The translations under genes and the position numbers were made by a program. The notes beneath the pieces are model-generated. The model searched no databases. It had not been told where the DNA came from and saw nothing but the letters and a program-made list of their open reading frames with translations. This document shows, piece after piece, positions 13,015 to 26,158 of a stretch of DNA of 64,000 nt. Source of the DNA: Toxonevra muliebris (taxonomy: Eukaryota; Arthropoda; Insecta; Diptera; Pallopteridae); assembly GCA_963691655.1 (NCBI GenBank), contig OY829326.1:37041989-37105988 (forward strand), written 5' to 3'. Numbering within the stretch: position 1 is the stretch's first letter; every line of letters starts with the position of its first letter.

Positions 13015-16000
13015 GTGAGTGTTTTTTTTTTTAGTTTTTTTGTTTTTTTTTTTTTTTGAGTGCAGATTTTTAGTTCCGACATTTTTATTGAATCAATGCT
13101 AAGGGAATGTTAGAGTTCTAGAAGGATGCTTTTCATGATCCTTGTTCAATATATCGCTAAAAAACTTTCTTGAATTACTTAATTAAAATTACTGCTTTAT
13201 ATATTTCGATGTGATTGAATAAGTTAATTCACATCCGCATTACCTGAGCTGTTATAGACCTATCAGCTCATCAATTTTATGGTTAACCCTAACTAATAAA
13301 AAGTATTAAACAATTTTAAATTCGAAACAAAAATTGTCAATAACGTTTAATAAGAAAGCTAGAAAAATATTAAAGGTTAGAGAGAATTATACCAAATATA
13401 AGAAATGTAAGTCAAAAATTGAGTTTTCAAGCTGTCAGGCTCACTTGTGGGTTTAAGGGTTAAGCCTTAGATTTCACTCGAGTTTTATGCATAATTTTGC
13501 TGAATTTAGAGTTGGAATTTGGCTTACTTAAACCTTGAGTGAAAAATCAGTGACCTGCCCAGTAATTACCTTTTGGTTTCCATTTTGCAAAAATTGATCC
13601 GAGGAGCAGATTTCAATCTACCTGGTCTACCTATAAAATCCTTAATTTACCTTACAAACTAACTACTCAAAACATATTGTTCTACTTTCAAAAACGCTCC
13701 CGAACCCGAATGTATCATTAATTATTTACATTTCCCTTACAATTTTCTTTTCTACAGACTGAAGGAGTTTGGAGCACCGGTGTCATACCACGCGGTACAC
13801 GTTTTGGCCCATTCGAGGGCGTTCCAACTCCAAATTATCCCAACGATAAAAATACGGCGAGATATTTCTGGCGGGTAAGCATAAATTAGTAAAAAAAAAA
13901 AATAAAATTTACCATCAAGAAAACATCAACATAACATATTCAATCACTCAAACATTCAATCAATTAATCATTCTATAGATAAAGTGAATCTAATTAATCA
14001 GTCATTCATAATAATTTTTCTTTTCAATATTATTTTTTTCTTCGTTTGTTAATTAATTAATTTCATACATTGAACAATTGAAACATTTTTTAACAATTTT
14101 TTAATAGCATTTTTGCATTTAGCTACATATTTTTAAAAGAAGAAGAAGAAGAAAAATCATATGTATGAAACTGCGCTGAGCTGTGATTTAACTTTTTCAA
14201 TTCAACTTATAACTTAACTAACGCTTATACTTTCTTTATTATCTAAACCATCCAAGCATCTCTTTTATATCCATTTAAATCCATGCCAAAACATACAAAA
14301 TTCTTAAAAAAAAAAATAAAAACTATTGACTAACCAAAAACCAAACCATTTTTCCATTTTTTTCATGTGAATCCACCCCCAAAACAAACAAACAATTACC
14401 AAAAAATATAAACAATCAAACAAATAAAAAATATCGAAAAAAAAACAAAAAAAAACAAAAATAAATCAAATCAAACAAAATCAATCCAAAATCAGGTGCA
14501 GGGAACACACCACATAACCTACGGGAATATTAAGGTACTATTTTTATGCTTTATAACTTTGAATCTTTCTACTTAACGCTTAACCTCCTAACTACTGCTA
14601 CCACAACTACAACTACTACTACTACTAAATTCTACTGCTATGTACTACTAAATCCTATCACTACTACTTGCTACTTGCTTCATTTCTATTGCTGCATATT
14701 TCTTTTATTTTTCGGTGTTTTTATATACTTGCGTATGTATGTGTGTATGTTTTAAGTTTCGAAATTCTCTATTTTCATTTTCTGTATTTTGTGTACCTTT
14801 TCATTTTTGTTTTTGTTGTTTATGGTTTTATTGTACTATTTTCTCAAAAAATTCTGTTGTAGAAGTTGTCAAAATTTCCAAACGATCCGAAGTGGCGCTT
14901 GCTGTGCGCATTTGTCGCTTCGGTCTCTGGCTTTAATATTGTGTCCCACACTAACCCGACCCCTTTGGTTTTCTTTTCTCTTTTTGCTTCATCTCTTCCA
15001 CGCACACACACAAACAGATATTCAAAGATTGCAACTTCTACTACTTGGACGGTTCGGATCGTTCGCAGTCCAACTGGATGCGGTATGTCGCCTCCGCTTA
15101 CAGTCTCTCGGTGATGAATCTGGTGGCGTGTCAGCATAAAAATAACATCTACTTCTACACAACACGCGACATTATGCCAAATGAAGAACTGATGGTGTGG
15201 TATTGTAAGGATTTCGCACGGCGACTCGGTTACGATGTGGATCCGGAGCGTACTATCTTTGGTGCGTGCAAGCATTCTGCCGATGATGATGACGAAGACG
15301 TTGATGCTACCGGCGAAGAGATGTTGTGCCACAAAAAGCCTTCGACCTCACCGTATTGCATGCCAGCGCCCGAGATTCCACCCGAAGTCGCCTACAATCA
15401 CATTACATATGTAATGGGCCTGCATATACCGCCGCCAACACAAACACCTTCAACATCAGCAGCTGCAGGCGCCGCCGCAACAACAGGAAACTCCACGTCA
15501 ACGGCAACGGGAACGAGCAGCAGCAGTAGTAGCCATAGACGATCAATAACACCGAGTCCTTCACCACCAAATTCCGCTGCTGTAAATACAGCGATTGCTC
15601 ACCAGCATCAGCAGCAGCACCAGCAACTTCATTCTCACGCTCCAGCATCTCACTCACTACCGCATATACATCATAGTCAACATCAACAACAACAGCAGCA
15701 GCAGCCACAACAACAACCGGTGCTCCGACACCCACAGCAACACCAGCAACAGCATCAAAGTGTACTGCACTTGAAGCAGGAGCCCACCTCGGTTATTGTG
15801 CGTGATCGCTCACCTGCAAGCAGCGATGTCAAAGATACTGCCAGCTCACCCATCTCGCACAAAGACTCCCAGTATGAGCATCAGCTGACACCGAATGACG
15901 GTAGTGTGCGTTCAGTGCGTTCGGACGAGGGCTATCTGAGCAATGAGTACCATGAGGATGCGCATTCGCTGACGCCTCCTGAGGACTCAAGCGACAGCGA

Positions 16001-18568
16001 AGAGAGTGAGCACAACTACGTGCTGGATTGCTCCAAGAAGGCAATCGCCCCCAAAGAGACTGTAATAAATCATCCTCCGAAAGCTGCAGTGAGTGTGGCG
16101 CCGCCGACTGTTGCTGCCGCCACTGCAGTTACAGTGGCCGCAGTAGCAGCAGTGCCGGAATGCGATAAGAATGAGTATCGGAAGTTCAAGGTAAAGATGC
16201 CACTAAAGTACGAGTTCAAAAATAGCAAATGCAACATTAAGACTGAGGCGTGTGACGCCACCAACGTTGTGGATGAGCTGCTGCCTGCGCGCACCATCAC
16301 AGCGACTTCAAGTGAAGATGATCGGAAGTGTGGCGCCACATTGGCTGGTGCCGCAGGCACATGCACATCATCGACACGAGATGACGATCAAATGGAAGTG
16401 GATGAAGTGCCTGGATCCACAACAACAGTAACTGCCACTGCCATGGCGCAGCCTGCATCAAGCACAGTCATTGTGCTAGAGCACAATGCCAACAGCAGCG
16501 CTTCCAGTCAGACAACTCGCACCATTGTACCGTTAAATAAGCCGTACTACGAGGCCGAGTCCAGCTCACCACCACCGCCGCCATCAGCACAAGCAGCCGC
16601 TACTATGGCCTACATGCGCTTTACACCGCCATCATCAAGTATACTGGAGAATATACTGACGGGGCAGCATCGTTTGGAGGCTGCAACAGCAGGCCGTCAA
16701 GTAAATGCTGCCACCCCGCCTCCTACGTCACCCAGAGATCTGGCATATTCATACAAGAAGTCACATCGTTACGGTAATACCGTAAGTCCTGACTCCAGCT
16801 CAAATATGGTGGCACTAGCACAAGACCACGCGCCGAGCGGACGCATGGACGAGTCTGAGCTGATGACAGCTTCATCTCGGCTCAGCCGCAAAGTTGAATG
16901 TACGTCACCACCACCACCGCCACACCATCATGTCATCTATTCACCAGCATCAACGCACAACCATTACGTAAGTGGAGAAGGACGCCAGTCGCCTCCATAT
17001 TCCAGATACTCACCTTATTCCAATGGCAGTGCCAATGGTGGACCACCACACACACTACACGCACCCACCTCAACTTTCCATTCGCCTCCTCACTCGCACT
17101 CGCCCTTTGATCGCCAATCAAATGCTTCCAGCGGATCCATGCACAATCTGCATCTGTTACAAGGTAGCACACAAATGCTGAATCATCCACTACTGCAGCC
17201 GTTGGCACCGCTGCAGCGTCTGTCACCGCTACGCATTTCACCACCCAGCAGCCTCAGTCCAGACGGCAATTCATGCCCCCGCAGCGGCAGCCCACTCAGT
17301 CCGAACTCGATGGGCTCGCGCGGCTATCGTTCACTGCCATATCCGCTTAAGAAGAAAGACGGCAAAATGCACTACGAATGCAATGTGTGCTGCAAGACCT
17401 TCGGCCAGCTGAGCAATCTGAAAGTCCATCTGCGTACACACTCCGGCGAACGACCGTTCAAGTGCAACGTCTGCACGAAGAGCTTCACCCAGTTGGCGCA
17501 CTTGCAGAAGCACCACTTGGTGCACACGGGCGAGAAACCACATCAGTGTGATATCTGCAAAAAGCGCTTCTCATCGACGTCCAATCTGAAGACGCACTTA
17601 CGCCTACACAGTGGCCAGAAGCCGTACGCTTGTGATTTGTGCCCGCAGAAATTTACGCAATTCGTGCATCTGAAGCTGCACAAGCGACTGCACACCAACG
17701 ATCGACCGTACGTGTGTCAGGGATGTGATAAGAAGTACATCAGCGCTTCGGGGTTGCGTACGCATTGGAAGACAACCAGTTGCAAGCCGAACAATTTAGA
17801 AGAGGAACTAGCAATGGCCGCAGCAGCAACATCGGAATGTTTGGGTAAGTTTTTAACAAATATAAATATGGCAGTTAAACTAATTGCATTTCTCTCTCTT
17901 TCTCTCTCTACATATCTCTCTTTTCTTTGCTCTACATAGATAAAGACTCGCCGGAACCTGACTCTCGCGAAGCATTTGAACAATTACATCCGCATTTGCG
18001 TCACATTGGTGGTCAACATTCACCGCCACGTTTAATGACGATGTCGTTATCAGCCCAAAATCAACAACATCAATCGCAACAACAACAGCAAACGCACAAT
18101 CTTCTCCACCAACAACAGCAGCAACAACAGCAGCAGCAGCAGCAACAGCATATCATGTTGCAACAACATTTGCCACCACCACCCCCAGCAACACTCTTGT
18201 TAACAACCGCCAATCAAATGCAAACTCAACATCAACAACACCAGCATCATCAGCAGCACCCGCATCATCAGCAACATCAAAACATTCAGCATCAAAACCA
18301 TCAACTAATGCAACAATCACACAAAACAACGAAGCAACCATTACATCTACTGCCATCCTCCGCTGCCAATGGTGTTTCCAATAACGTTTCCACTTCCGCC
18401 ACTATCGCCAATGAACAATACATAAACGTCTCGCATGCACATGCAGCAGCTGCAGCACATGCTGCTGCTGCGGCAGCGGCGGCAGCTCATCAACATGCAC
18501 AACAAACGCAAGAGAATCGCCCATCGGTGATTGAGTCAAGTCAACCGATGATCATTGAGTGCACGTAG
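12544..18568 (+). CDS. Blimp-1: Blimp-1: PR/SET-domain C2H2 zinc-finger transcriptional repressor (spliced, 4 main coding exons)
   Basis: Joined coding exons 12544-13014, 13758-13874, 15018-17844 and 17940-18568 give 1347 codons plus a stop, with all junction phases agreeing (0, 0, 1). The product is the fly orthologue of PRDM1/Blimp-1, a nuclear DNA-binding repressor; in Drosophila it is ecdysone-induced and delays beta-ftz-f1 expression (family knowledge). Visible order: Gln/Ser/Asn-rich N-terminus; PR (SET-related) domain at about residues 130-275, including [14 protein letters not shown] and MVWYCKDF; a long low-complexity Gln/His/Ser/Pro linker; four C2H2 fingers and a fifth C2HC finger at about residues 984-1118, joined by TGEKP-type linkers; then a Gln/His/Ala-rich tail. 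The start is preceded by CAAA and by an in-frame TAA at 12529-12531. Recalled Drosophila proteins are somewhat shorter, and the homopolymer runs plausibly explain the extra length. Orthology is firm; isoforms are not resolved. Confidence 0.94.
13015..13757 (+). other. Blimp-1: Blimp-1 intron between coding exons 1 and 2
   Basis: 743 nt, GTGAGT to CTACAG. A T-rich run follows the donor. It contains an ecdysone-response-element-like site at 13544-13556 (separate entry) and nothing else recognised. Confidence 0.85.
13544..13556 (+). promoter_or_regulatory. Possible ecdysone receptor element in Blimp-1 intron 1
   Basis: AAATCAGTGACCT matches the palindromic consensus RGKTCANTGAMCY at 11 of 13 positions, with both mismatches in the left half. 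Blimp-1 is an ecdysone-responsive gene in Drosophila, so the site is plausible, but sites this degenerate occur by chance in a window this long. Confidence 0.25.
13758..13874 (+). CDS. Blimp-1: Blimp-1 coding exon 2 (PR domain)
   Basis: 39 codons between a TTTTCTACAG acceptor and a GTAAGC donor, phase 0 on both sides. It encodes [20 protein letters not shown] and ends with RYFWR, matching the centre of PRDM1-type PR domains. In vertebrate PRDM1 the residue after FWR continues directly into the segment encoded here from 15018. Confidence 0.92.
14496..14534 (+). CDS. Blimp-1: Candidate 39-nt cassette microexon in the Blimp-1 PR domain
   Basis: Between exons 2 and 3, a block with 18 G/C out of 39 sits in very A/T-rich intron. 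It is bounded by CAG and a GTACTA donor, has no in-frame stop, and is phase 0 on both sides, so inclusion would add [13 protein letters not shown] between FWR and IFKDC. A second acceptor 6 nt further in (GTGCAG) would give an 11-residue version. The acceptor lacks a good pyrimidine tract, which suits an optional exon but also weakens the call. Exon status is inferred; the composition and phase are seen. Confidence 0.45.
15018..17844 (+). CDS. Blimp-1: Blimp-1 coding exon 3 (end of PR domain, linker, zinc fingers)
   Basis: Starts after CAAACAG with [16 protein letters not shown], the rest of the PR domain, and runs 942 codons plus one base to a GTAAGT donor. It contains the low-complexity linker and all five zinc fingers. 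The fingers read C-x2-C-x12-H-x3-H for four units, then CQGCDKKY...THWKTTSC, a C2HC unit as in PRDM1. GC content is clearly above the flanking introns. Antisense open frames here are shadows of this exon. Confidence 0.95.
17940..18568 (+). CDS. Blimp-1: Blimp-1 terminal coding exon (Gln/His/Ala-rich tail)
   Basis: Begins after CTCTACATAG, completing a split GAT codon left by exon 3, and ends at TAG 18566-18568. It encodes [13 protein letters not shown], then polyglutamine, Gln-His repeats and an alanine run near 18437-18488. The intron before it is only 95 nt. Confidence 0.88.
18106..18151 (+). repeat. CAA/CAG trinucleotide repeat in Blimp-1 (polyglutamine)
   Basis: An interrupted CAA/CAG run in the terminal exon that translates as polyglutamine, a typical fly opa-type repeat and likely to vary in length between individuals. 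Confidence 0.9.
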
Positions 18569-20204
18569 AAGCGTGTATTGCTGCCTGCTGAACACACACA
18601 CTCACGCAATCAACAAACAGACAGCATTCACTAGCAACTTGTTGTTTGAGAGTTGCACTCATGCGAACACCACGCAGCGCTTGAGTTTAATTTTGAGTTT
18701 CGAGTGGAAATTTTTAATCTGTGTAAACAAACACAATGTCTTGAGTGCATTCTAGACAAAATTCAGTGAAAACATGTATGAGTTCAATAGCTGTTCATCC
18801 CAAATTATTAAACAAAAACATGAAAACAAAAAGACAAAGAAAAGTGCAATATGTAAATTAACTCAGAGCGAAATTAACGTCACTCAATTGTGAGTGAAAA
18901 AATGATTAAACTATTGGGAACTCAAAACTTTACGGTATTACTAAGCATAGTTAAAATTATTATTTCATCTCTAACTACGAAAAATTTGTATGAAATTGGA
19001 AAAATTTTCGTTTTCATTTTAAAAAGATCTCTAAATTGGCAGCCAATTAGTTTAAAATTTTATTTTTGATAAAAATCATTAAAAAAAATGTTTTTGTTTT
19101 TTTGATTTAATTAAACCGCGAGTTTTATACGTGGATCTATAATGAAATGAAAGAAAAATAAAATAAAAATAAAATGTAGTTTACAATTTGTAATGAGTTT
19201 ATAACAAAAAAAAAAAAAGTGCATTTAAATTAAAAAAAAAAAAATTATTAGAAAAACAAAATCAGAAAAATGTTGAGTGGAAAATTTTTCGAAAAACGGG
19301 AAAAAGTTCATACAGATGCCTTAATTTGAAAATTGTTCTGAGCAGCAGACGCATACCACATGCCACATGCCGCATGCCGCTCCTCCGCCTTCAACAATGT
19401 GCACAGGCTGAAGCGGGAGGGACGGGCAGCAAAGTATATTTTGTACTCTACTAGCAGAAGAAAGAATGAATTGTGTTTAAAAGTAAAAGCGAAAGCGAAA
19501 GCAAAAACGATAGCTAAAGCATTCTGTATATAATTAATTAAGAAAGAAAACAAAACACATTAACAAAAATGCAAAGCAAAACTTTTAAACGCATTTTTCT
19601 TCTATACAAATTGTTTCTTAGTTTTTATATATACTTCACGCAAACACACACACATACAAAATCATGCATACAAACAAACATTTTTAAAACGTAAGCAAAT
19701 ATTCTAAAGCAAAATGCAAAAACAAAAACAAATTAAAATATTTAAGGAAAAACTTATTCCTAATGAATAAAAAATTATAAATGATAAACACACATAAATG
19801 AATTTTGTAAATAAAAATGAAAAAAAACAAAAAAACTAATTATTAATCACATACATATTTAAAAATCAAAAATATTTTTTGAAACAAAAAACACACACAC
19901 ACACACACATTTGTATGTTGATAATTTTTTCTATTAGTAAAATTTACTTCTGTTTTTTATTATATTTACTTAAGCATTAATTGTAAATTTAAATTTATAA
20001 TTAAATTTGTAATTGTAAACGTATGAAATTATAATAATTATAATTGAAATTTCGTATAGTTATAGTTGTATTAATTAATTATTACTTATTACTTTCACTA
20101 TTATTAACTATTATTATTATTATTATTAGTAGTAGTAATAATATAATTATCGATACGTATTCGTAGTTCGTAGTTGTAGTTTTAGATAAAAAAAAAAAAA
20201 TAAA
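18569..20204 (+). other. Blimp-1: Probable Blimp-1 3' UTR and downstream AT-rich sequence
   Basis: No gene-like ORF follows the stop. AATAAA signals lie at 19157-19162, 19766-19771 and 20199-20204, and ATTTA-type AU-rich motifs are common, as is a TGTAAATA Pumilio-type octamer at 19806-19813. Which signal is used cannot be decided from sequence. Confidence 0.45.
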
Positions 20205-23200
20205 CAAACAAAAAAAAAACAAAACAAAACCTTAGCTGAAGATCGGTGCTTTTTGACCTGTTTCTATTTGTACACAATTGTATTATTAAACAATTAAAAT
20301 TTTTTCAAAACATCAACAAATCAGAAACATAATCATTACATAAAGATTTTATGCAAAACAAATGAACATACATAAAAATAAATTTTTACAAAAATTAAAA
20401 ATTAAAAACATTTGGAAACTTTTATTTCAAAATTAAAAAGAACAAATATTTATATACAAATTTTTTAAAAAAATTTTATTTTATTTTTGATCCTTTTTCC
20501 CCAATGAAATTCTGCTTCAATTTTTGGTTTCCCTGATTTGCGAATACTATTTTACCAACAGGTGTGGGTGGTAGGCAAAAAATCTTTATCCATATAACTT
20601 TGGAGGCCTATATTTAGCGCTAGATTTGTTTTTCCTTATTGATATGCTGCGGCGACAAATTTATGATTTGTTCTGACCCAATAAAAAAGGAATTTCTATC
20701 ACTGTTTCATCTTTCGATTATCAATTAGATTTCTGAGCAATTTTTCTCTTTGCAGTTCTGTAGTTGTGCTATAACTATATAATTTTTGTCACAAAAAATT
20801 AAGTACGGAACCTAAACGAAAAAGAATTCAAAAAAGAATACCAGACTATTCTCGTTTAGTTGATACCTGAAGTTATCGTAGCTACTCAATAAACAATGCA
20901 GTAACCTAACAGCAATTTTGCGGCTAAAGGATTCTTATTCCTATGCTGCCTAAATTTTTGTTTTTTTTTATTGTGTAGCTGTCTGGTCTGCTACTAAAGA
21001 GTTAGATGCTATTTCCTTAGATGCTCAGATTCAACTCATTTTTAGATCAAAACTCGGAAAATGTTTGATTTCGGGTTGCAAAACTCTTATCCGAATCACT
21101 AGAGGGGGTATTAAGTATTTCTAAATTTCATTAGGTGTGCTAATGACTACATAAAGTATAATCTGATTGTTGTGGCGGCAGTTAAAAAAAAATCGCCTGC
21201 TTATTCTGGGAATCACAATTCCTGTGTCGAAAACAATAGTTTTCGTGTTAAAATTCGCACCTTAGTTCCGCCAGTGATTCAAACCGTGAGTGAGTGAGTG
21301 CCCGCCTTTTGATGGGTGTTCAAAAAGCGTTTTTAAAAAAAGCTTGTCTTCTATTCACAATTGCAGGCACAATACGACTAAGTCTGAACAATCACTCCTT
21401 AAGGCTACAGTTTCTCATTTGCCGATTAATATGAATCAATCAATACATCAATAATTCTCCATTGTTTAGAACATTTCTGTCGTTTCGTTCCTTCTTAACA
21501 ACAAAAGTTACCAGCTCTATCTAAGGCACCGCTTCGGTCGTACCGAGCTTCGACTCAAAAAGTTCTTTCTTGGTGGTGTCCCGATTTTATACTGAGCAAA
21601 CAGGCTTACAGAAAACTAGCAGTTACAAATTTAAACTAATATTAGGATACTCTCATGCTTGGTTTTCACTATATCATATTCCCTGTCAAAGAGAGAAAAA
21701 GAGAGAAATTCCTATATGAAATTTGCCAACATGCTGGTAAATTTGATGGAATTTGACATAGTGAAAACCAGACATCAGTTTAACATTAAGTGAAACTGAA
21801 GTCGGAACGAATAAGAACGAGACATAAAATAGTTTAGGGAACACAATCAAATTCATATTAGTATTCGTACAAGGTTCTTAAGATGCTTTAACCTAGATTT
21901 AGATATGATTAAAAATGTATCTAATTTTCTTTATTCGTGGAGGATTTGGAAAATGCAACGTGTTTCGGAAAATGATGTCATTATTAAACATTAAGTAAAG
22001 TTCTACATCTAAGCCGGGGGATCATGTGTTTATACAATAGGCTTTACAGACTAAAGTAATACCTCAATTAAAGGAAAATTACTTGAATCTAACATATTTT
22101 TGTTCAGCAGTCTATTATAAAATTTATAAAAACTACGAAATATGTTTTTCTAGAGCATTTTATTTCTAAAGGTACACATTTTGAAATGGTTCAAAAAGAT
22201 ACATGAAATGAGATCATAAAATATCAGTAAGTTCTAGAAAAATAATTATTTTGAAATTTTACTTGAAATATCTGAATATAAAAATCAACTCGGTAGCAAC
22301 AATTTGCGCACATGTTGTTCAAGAAATGATATATAAAACTCTCACAAAAAAGGCGGAATTATTGGACTGAAGTAATTGGCATCAGCAAATAATCTAGAAA
22401 ATCTAAAAAGGCAAATAGCACGATATTTTTTCAACTGAAAATTATAATCATTTAAATTTTTAGATATGAGTTTTTAAAACTCAAAGTATATCTGTGATTT
22501 GTATTAAGCCGTATGTTTAATAATAATAAACGACGAATTTCAGGTCCTTGTTTCCTTCATGAATAATATAGGCGCCAAATGTAAGAAAGCATATGAATCA
22601 AAAATCGTCTGACTTGTTTTGTTTTTCGTATTATGAGATTCAGCCGATGTTTATAATTTTTTTCAAATTTTATTATTTTTTTTGTATTGGCCATATCTCG
22701 AAAGTGGTCGGAAATTTATTCATACTCTTTTCGCAAAGTTCTTTAGCTCGGCTTTTTCAGCAACTTTGCTCTGTACAAACTATGCATTTGCGTGGTCTAT
22801 GAAGAAATATATCTGAAAGAGAACCAAAAACATACGCAGCTTTTCTTTAATTTTGTATAGGAAATTATTTTCCGGTAATTGATTACTATTTATGTTTACT
22901 TTCATTTGTTGCTTGAATTCAAGCCGTTCTTATAACCTAATTAAGAATTTAAAGATAGAAATTTGTTCAGTCTTTATTGGTCCAAAATGAACACAGGCAT
23001 GAAATTGGGACAATCCTAGAATTTTATTCCGCTGCAAGCATTAAAAATATGAAAAGAGTTACGATTGTATTCAAGTTGGGGCACAAGAATAAATGAAGGG
23101 CCTGTGCTTAAAACGTGATATCCAACAATTTCAAAATTTTACAAGAGAGAGCAAAAAAACGTTCGCTATTAACTATTTTTTAAATTTTTTCTTTTTTTGC

Positions 23201-26150
23201 GAACATTTTTTTAAATTCATTTTCATGTTGAAAACATAACAATAGCAAATAAAATAAATGCTGAAAGTTTTGGCGATGATAAGTGCAGGGATACCCGACG
23301 GTCAAAACGTGATATGTGAGTTGGAATTTAATGCTCTGAATGAGTTTTCAAGTGTTTTTTTTTTTTTCATAATTCAACGAATTATAATGAATACAACAAC
23401 ATAATATATATACACCTGTCTCTAGAAAGTGCTGATCTCACACACTTTTCACGTTTTGACCGCAGGTTAGGTCCGTACTTACCAAAATGCGATTTTCGAA
23501 TAATTATTTTTAAAAAAAATGTAAAGAAAAGAAAGTTGCAAAATAAAGGCGTGATTTTTAGAAAACCAACAACAACAAAAAACTCATATACAATCCTTTT
23601 TTCCAACACTTTTTTCCAAAAAATACATAAAAAATTTGGTCAATATTCTTATTAAATTTTTGACTGCGGTTACTGTTTTCAACACATTTTTCAATCAGAT
23701 TAACTAAGTTAGCTTCTACAGAACTTCTCTTTTCGAAATGCTCTTTCAAACCAAATTTCTTCGATACTTGATCTCTTGAATGTCATTAACATTCCTGCAA
23801 TGATTTTTCCTCTACGTTTCTATTCCACGCAAACCGTTTAGAAACATTTATAAAACAAAAACAGTTGAAGTACTTTAAATTTTAACTTTACTTTTTGCTC
23901 AGTAATTAACTAGATTCTCTCGAAATTTTTATTGTCTGCTGGGATGCTTCATAACGAGAATATTGTGAAAATTGTTTTGAAATATGAGCAATTTCAATAA
24001 TTATTAAACATTTCGTCCTTGGAAATTAAATTTTTTAGCCTTCAAAAAATTTAAAAAATTTTTTAAAATTATGCCACGTATTTTTGTATTTACAGACATA
24101 TTTAAAACTAATTTTGTTTAATTTTAGAAATTATTACCGGATTACAATAAATTTTGTTCGAATTTCAGTTTTATTAATTTATAGAAACAAATTTTCAATA
24201 AATTATTAATGCCTTAATACTTTATAAACTTTAAATCTTAAGTTCTTTAATATAATTTCTCACAAATTATTGGATGCAACATTTTTATCCATATTAATTT
24301 TTCTCTGCGAATAAAACTTAAATGCAAAAAAACAATAACCCAAAACAAAAAAATCTTTTTTGAAAAACTTAATTGTTAACGTACAGTGGCCAAATAAAGC
24401 AGGTGACATTTTTGGAAAAATATATTTACTTTGTTTTTCTAAAGAAAATAAATTTATTAAAAATAAACAAATGTTAAACTATATGATGTAGTATGTATAT
24501 GTATTTATATGTAAGTAAAAATAATTAAAAATATTAAAAATAAATAGTTTGTTATTAAAACAAGAAATCTAATAATTTATTTAAGCATATTAAAATTCCT
24601 GCTATAAATTTCTTCAGCTTGAAAATATTTACCATTTTGTAGTGAATCCTTTTTCAATTAGAAACAATTTTTGTGAAATGAATTTCTTTTGAAATTTTTT
24701 AATTACCCACCGTTTAATTTCCTAAATACACCAAATTCAAAGCAATCTCTATGTATTGTAAAAATAAAATTTATTTATTTAAATTTTTTGTAACGAAATC
24801 CTTTTTCATACACTCACACATAACTAAACAAATAAGCAAACAAATTAATACATAAATAAATAAAATAACAAAATTTTATAAATAATAAAAATCTTAAGCT
24901 TATAAATATTTATGAGGCTGATTAGTCTAAGTTACAGAATATTTTTTAGCAATATGGCAATATGCATTAGTATAAGTGTATACACATGTACATATGTATT
25001 TCTGTATGTGTATGTGTAGGATTTGTAAAAAGTTTTACATACTAAGTACTACTACTAAATACTACTACTATAACTCTCTTATATTACAGCAAAAGAAACA
25101 AAAATTCACAAAAGAAAAAAAATGAAAAATGCAAAACAAAAACGCAAAAGACATTGTAAGAAAGTGACACCAATTCGTTATACTTTAAGTACTACTTAAA
25201 TACAAAAAATACTACTACATACTACTACAACAATACAACTAAATACAACTACTATTATGTATTACTATTGTGTATGTATTAACTAAATAAACTAAATATT
25301 TAGTATCATCAAATATGCGTAGTTTTAAGAGTACAACAAGTATTTAGTAATTACATAATTAAAAAAAAAACAAAAAACAAACTAAATACTAAAAATATTT
25401 TATATGCTGTAATAAAACAAAAAACAAAGGCAAAACAACAATTGGTCATAAATTTAATAATAAAAGCAAAAAACGAAAACTTTTTTATAAATGCTCTTTT
25501 TGCAATATCATACTTACATTTTAAATTTAAAACAAAAAATAAAAAAAAATTTATTTATCATACATATATATATATTTTTTTTTTTTTTCTTTTTGCTTAA
25601 TTTATAAAAATTTATTTTTTGTTATTGCATGCAGATGAGAAAATTTTTGAAATATATTTATACATATTAAAAAACAAATAATGAAAATATTTTTTGCATT
25701 TTCTTTTTTCTTAATTTGAGTTTTTAGTTTTCATCAATATATATATTTTTTTAACCTAAGTTTCTTAGAATTTAATACCGAAAATTGACCATTTAAAATC
25801 TTTAAATCTTGATTAGGGAACAAAATTATTTAAACTTTCTGTTTCCAAATAAAAATCAGTTCGGCATTCATTTTCCACTCTCCAATGAAGTAAATGTAAT
25901 GGTATTGATACGAAACTTTGAAGCATAGTCGATTTCTCCAAAACTATCTAGGACTTGGTTAAAGACATTAGGAACTTCATTCTTTGGTTTACTTAAAATG
26001 TTTTGCAATAACTACAGGAACTTTTAATTTGGAAACAGTGTTGGGAGTAACGAAAAGTTTCGATTAGCTCTACACTCTTTGAGTTGTGGTAACATTAGGA
26101 ACCTTGCCGATCTGTTTGAGGTCGCTACATTTAACTTAACTCCTTGTATA
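20205..26150. other. AT-rich intergenic sequence
   Basis: No coding region supported. Long A/T homopolymers and ATTT/ACTACT repeats dominate 24-25.7 kb. One small MITE candidate (21659-21771) is listed separately. Confidence 0.5.
21659..21771. mobile_element. Small inverted-repeat element (MITE-like), about 110 bp
   Basis: The two ends match as inverted repeats over about 23 bp (TGGTTTTCACTATATCATAT at the left; the right end reads the same in reverse complement apart from two bases). No clear target duplication. Small size and lack of coding content fit a MITE. Confidence 0.5.
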
Positions 26151-26158
26151 GCATGAGT

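Noticed and set aside
14864..14960. Possible additional Blimp-1 exon after CTGTTGTAG
   Set aside because: GC-richer and partly open, but no GT donor gives a frame-preserving junction to 15018, and the PR domain is already complete without it.
14844..15332. 162-codon antisense open frame over Blimp-1 exon 3
   Set aside because: Shadow of the highly conserved PR-domain coding strand; no motif of its own.
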